Part shown: piece after piece, positions 60,978 to 64,000 of the stretch | Position numbering within the stretch: the first letter of the stretch is position 1 | How the letters are laid out: the number at the start of each line of letters is the position of its first letter | NCBI GenBank assembly: GCA_009792885.1 | Contig: WMCF01000170.1 | Coordinates: forward strand, 567,990-631,989 | Origin: Eremophila alpestris peregrina | Lineage: Eukaryota > Chordata > Aves > Passeriformes > Alaudidae | DNA: 64,000 nt | Direction: 5' to 3' | Notes under the pieces: model-generated | Seen by the model: the letters and a program-made list of their open reading frames with translations, nothing else | What the model was told of the DNA's origin: nothing | Database searches by the model: none | Position numbers and translations under genes: made by a program

Positions 60978-61395
60978 ATCATAGAATCCTAAAATGGCCT
61001 GAGTTGGAAGAGATCTCGAAGACCGTCTAGTTCCAACCTCTCTGCTGTCAGCAGGGACACCTTCCACTAGACCAGGTTGCTCAGAGCACCATCCAACCTG
61101 TTCTTAAACACTTCCAGGGCTGGGGCATCTGTAACTACTCTGGGCAACCTGTTCCAGTGCCTCACCACTCTCACAGGGAAGAATTTCTTCCTAGTATCTA
61201 ATTGAACCCTTCTGTTAGTTTGAAGCCATTCCCCTTTGTCCTGTCACCATAGGCGCTTGCAAATAGTCTCTCTCCATCTTTCCTGTAGGAACCCTTCAGG
61301 TACTGGAAGGCCGCAGTTAGGTCACCTGAAAACCCTTTCTTTTCCAGGCTGAACAATCCAAATTCCCTCAGACTTTCTTCATAGGAGAGGAACTC
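60978..61395 (-). repeat. CR1 LINE fragment
   Basis: The plus strand begins 'aatcatagaatcctaaaatgg', then 'gacaccttccactagacc', 'cttccagggctggggc', 'gggcaacctgttccagtgcc' and 'tttccaggctgaacaatcc'. This is a well-preserved reverse complement of the CR1 3' region. Confidence 0.9.
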
Positions 61396-61794
61396 CAATG
61401 TTCACAATCAGTAACTGAAAGTTTGTTCACAAGATGGTGTTCACTACCAGAAAATAAATTATTTTTGAGATTTTCAGACAGTTTGTAGGGCAAAAGAGAT
61501 GTATCAATAATCAGAAATAATTTTAAATTCCTTTGTTACAAGTGTTGTGTTCAATGTGTTATTGAATGTAATGTGAACGTTTTACAATGCTTTCAGAAAG
61601 CTTAAAATGGAGTTATGTATTTATTTACAGTGATGTATCTCCTCTGCTGTCAGTGAACTCTTAATATCATCAGGAGGTAGGACAGTTGGGTCTTTTGGTG
61701 TAAACAGAATATATTAGACCTTGTAAACCAAACGTGAACTGATATTCATAGCCTTGGCTGAGCTTACCCAGTCTGTCTGCTCTGTTCCAACCAG

Positions 61795-61867
61795 TGAAAA
61801 TCTCTTCCGTCACAGGTAATGGATTTAGAAATCTATAAGCATTTCTAAGATGCATGTTTTAAAGAAA
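61795..61867 (+). repeat. 73-bp direct repeat, copy 1
   Basis: It runs from 'tgaaaatctcttccgtcac' to 'ttttaaagaaa'. The only difference from copy 2 is ctataag against ctgtaag. Confidence 0.95.
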
Positions 61868-62240
61868 CATAAACTTCACCTAGAAGTTCAGGACCTCAGC
61901 AGCTTGAAACAGTCAAGGGGAGTTATAGAATGACTAATGATCTGTGTAAGCTTTACCTGTGCACTGTGTATTATTTTGGTTAGTCATGCTTAAAAATAAC
62001 ATTGATGAAATAACCATATTTTCAAAGAAACATTTACAAGGAAAATGGAATGCTTGTGTTGTTAGAGATTAGCTTGCAGTGTAATGTAAGCCCAAATGGA
62101 ACTTTGAGTCTTGTCTATGCAAACAGTAAAAATTTTTGAGCTGAAAAACAGTAATGGAAAGAAAGGAAGAAGGGCTTAAAAAAAGTGGTTTATTTACTTT
62201 CCAACTGAGGTTTATTTCTGTCTGTTAATGTTGTGATATG

Positions 62241-62313
62241 TGAAAATCTCTTCCGTCACAGGTAATGGATTTAGAAATCTGTAAGCATTTCTAAGATGCA
62301 TGTTTTAAAGAAA
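62241..62313 (+). repeat. 73-bp direct repeat, copy 2
   Basis: 72 of 73 bases match copy 1, which starts 446 bases upstream in the same orientation. The sequence between the two copies is unrelated. Confidence 0.95.
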
Positions 62314-62470
62314 GCCATAAGATAGCTCATAAAAAACAAACAAAACCCAACAGAAACAGTAGAAGGTACTTTATATGTCATCTTCTTAACAGATGGCTTT
62401 TTCCTTAACAATATCTCCAGCCATCTGTGTTTCCTAAAGGTTTATGAGGAACATAGAAGTTCATTCTCCT

Positions 62471-63196
62471 ATGGGTTACAATGCGAGATGTAACCAAAGT
62501 ATGTATTCTATTTACCATCTGTTGTAACTGGTTGGGGAGGTGTTTATCTCTTCTAACTCTGGGAGGGAGGGGGTGGGTGTGTTCCATTAACGGGCCAGCT
62601 GTTAAAACCAGGTGGGGCAGTTTTCTTTATCTCTTCCATAACCCATCCTCCCTCCAGGCAGATATCTGCTGTTAATGGGCCATAGAGTCTCACTGCGTGA
62701 CTGATAAAATTGCACTATTCCACTGTGAGATGCACCTCTCAGTGGGAGGAGCCAAGCATTCCTACCTGGATAAAACCTGAGAGTCAGGACAGCCTGTTTC
62801 CACTAGATTTCCCAGAGGAAGACCCATCTCATAACCACTGGACCCTCGGAATGAAACTACACCCTTCTACAGGATCATCTCTGCTCCAAGAGAACCACAT
62901 TTGTCACTCCAGGAGGACTTAACTGGACTCCTACCAACACCCTTACTTAACAGGATGTCAGGTGGTATTCTGACTCTTGTCAGTGTTTTTCTTTTTGTTT
63001 TGTTTGTTTTTTGTACTACTACATTTTTATTTTTAATTTTCTTAGTAAAGAACAGTTGTTCCTATTCTCATATCTTTGCCTGAAAGCCCTTTAATTTCAA
63101 ATTTATACTAATTTGGAGGGAGGGGGTTTACATTCTCCATTGCAAAGGAGGCTCCGGCTTTTCCCTGGCGGATACCTGTCTTTCTAAACCAAGACA
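62471..63196 (+). mobile_element. Mosaic LTR
   Basis: The left part, from 'tatgggttacaatg' to about 63000, follows the family of 11059-11648 ('gtaaccaaagtatgtattc', 'ggaggagccaagcattcc', 'aggatgtcagg', 'attctgactc'). The last 150 bases match the end of the unrelated-looking LTR at 5224-5990 ('tttaatttcaaatttata', 'ggcggatacctgtc', 'aaaccaagaca'). No TSD was found (right flank tgctg). Confidence 0.7.
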
Positions 63197-63619
63197 TGCT
63201 GTAAGAACCATCTCTGATTTAACCATTCACCACACGAGTTTACCTTTTTATATAAAAAATTACATTTAGCAGCACTAATCACTAATTCTAACCTGACTCA
63301 TTTGCAGACATAGGTGAGAAGCCTGAGAAGGATTAAAAGTTTCCTGACATTCTAAGGACTCAAAAGGTCATGAAGGATAGTTAACTCTAAGAAATTGTAG
63401 AGCTTGTCAATCTATCTGAAACATCTGAACTGAAAAATAATTACCTCTTACATTTTAGGCAAATTATTCTTGAAAACTAATGGTGTCATAAAAATATTTT
63501 TCAGAGTCAGTTTGGTGCTACAAGTTAAATATGTGCCCAGATTTTAACAAGGCAGCAAAATTCATTGCTGATCATACAAAGGAAAGGAAGTGCCTGCCTT
63601 GTAATGTGTAAATCCTTGT
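63197..63619. other. AT-rich non-coding DNA
   Basis: No gene or clear repeat is seen. Confidence 0.4.
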
Positions 63620-64000
63620 CCTCAATGTCTTGGTTTAGGGCAAATCTGGGAGGAATCCTCCCAAATGGGGGTCTCTCTCTCTGGAAAGCAGGCTGGAACT
63701 GCCCCTCCCCCCTACTGGTTCGGGAGAAAAAAACCTCCTTAGAGATGAGTGGAAAAAACTATTTATTTAACAAAAAAAAAGTGCTTACAAACCTAGAAAT
63801 TAATAATATGAAACAATAAAACCTGGCAAAATTGAGAGAGAGTCCTTGCCGTGGGAGCTCAGCTGCTCAGCCATTATCAGTCCTCTCCGGCGCTGGCAGA
63901 TGCCAGCCCGGGCCCCGGTGGCCCCGGTGCTTTCTCTCTCTTTCGAAGATCTTTCAGTCCAAGAGCAGATTTAGACAGTCCCAAGAAAAAGGAAAAAAAA
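63620..64000 (-). mobile_element. LTR, partial at window edge
   Basis: The sequence from 'ttggtttagggcaaatctgg' onward matches 39554-39925, including 'ctatttatttaacaaa' (AATAAA on the minus strand), 'aataatatgaaacaataa' and 'ctttcagtccaagagcag'. The element continues beyond the window. Confidence 0.78.

Larger units (their letters stand above)
61396..62470. other. AT-rich non-coding DNA with a 73-bp duplication
   Basis: No gene is seen. The 73-base units at 61795-61867 and 62241-62313 differ at one position. Confidence 0.45.

Overview
The window looks like ordinary euchromatic, AT-rich DNA from a bird, most likely a songbird. Two things point there. It carries many CR1 LINE fragments with the avian CR1 3' end, and a dense set of solo LTRs with the architecture of passerine ERVK/ERVL-type elements. 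I see no intact host protein-coding gene. The window is probably intergenic or a long intron. Two short stretches could be host exons: 45789-46121 on the minus strand, and a P-loop-like fragment at 30599-30706 on the plus strand. Both are weak.

The largest feature is a 3'-truncated endogenous retrovirus on the plus strand, about 18.5-26.2 kb. Its order is 5' LTR, tRNA-Trp-type primer binding site, leader, gag, pro-pol, a short cysteine-rich open frame, and the start of env. Gag and pol are gammaretrovirus-like (class I) but carry many stops, frameshifts and lost catalytic or zinc-binding residues. No 3' LTR is present. The element is a fossil and cannot be functional as it stands. The unusual part is the uninterrupted 158-codon cysteine-rich ORF. 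It starts in a 4-base overlap with the pol stop and runs over the start of env in another frame.

Most of the remaining structure is solo LTRs, several defined to the base by TG...CA ends and target-site duplications (TSDs). These are 5224-5990 (+, 5 bp), 13068-13903 (-, 6 bp, very GC/CpG-rich), 29757-30359 (+, 6 bp, inside a CR1), 33296-33847 (-, 5 bp), 51902-52525 (+, 6 bp, inside another CR1) and 58251-58806 (+, 5 bp). Less well bounded LTRs lie at 10522-11056 and 11059-11648 (near-tandem), 37485-37812 and 40756-41096 (inverted pair), 39554-40214, 46219-47210, 59493-60240, 62471-63196 and 63620-64000.

CR1 fragments lie at about 1.75, 29.45-30.6, 31.3, 34.0, 35.3, 51.8-52.6, 53.4 and 61.0 kb. 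The rest is AT-rich sequence with a few microsatellites, homopolymer runs, a 73-bp direct duplication (61795/62241) and a 26-bp perfect palindrome (42465). Family names are by recognition of structure only; no database search was possible.
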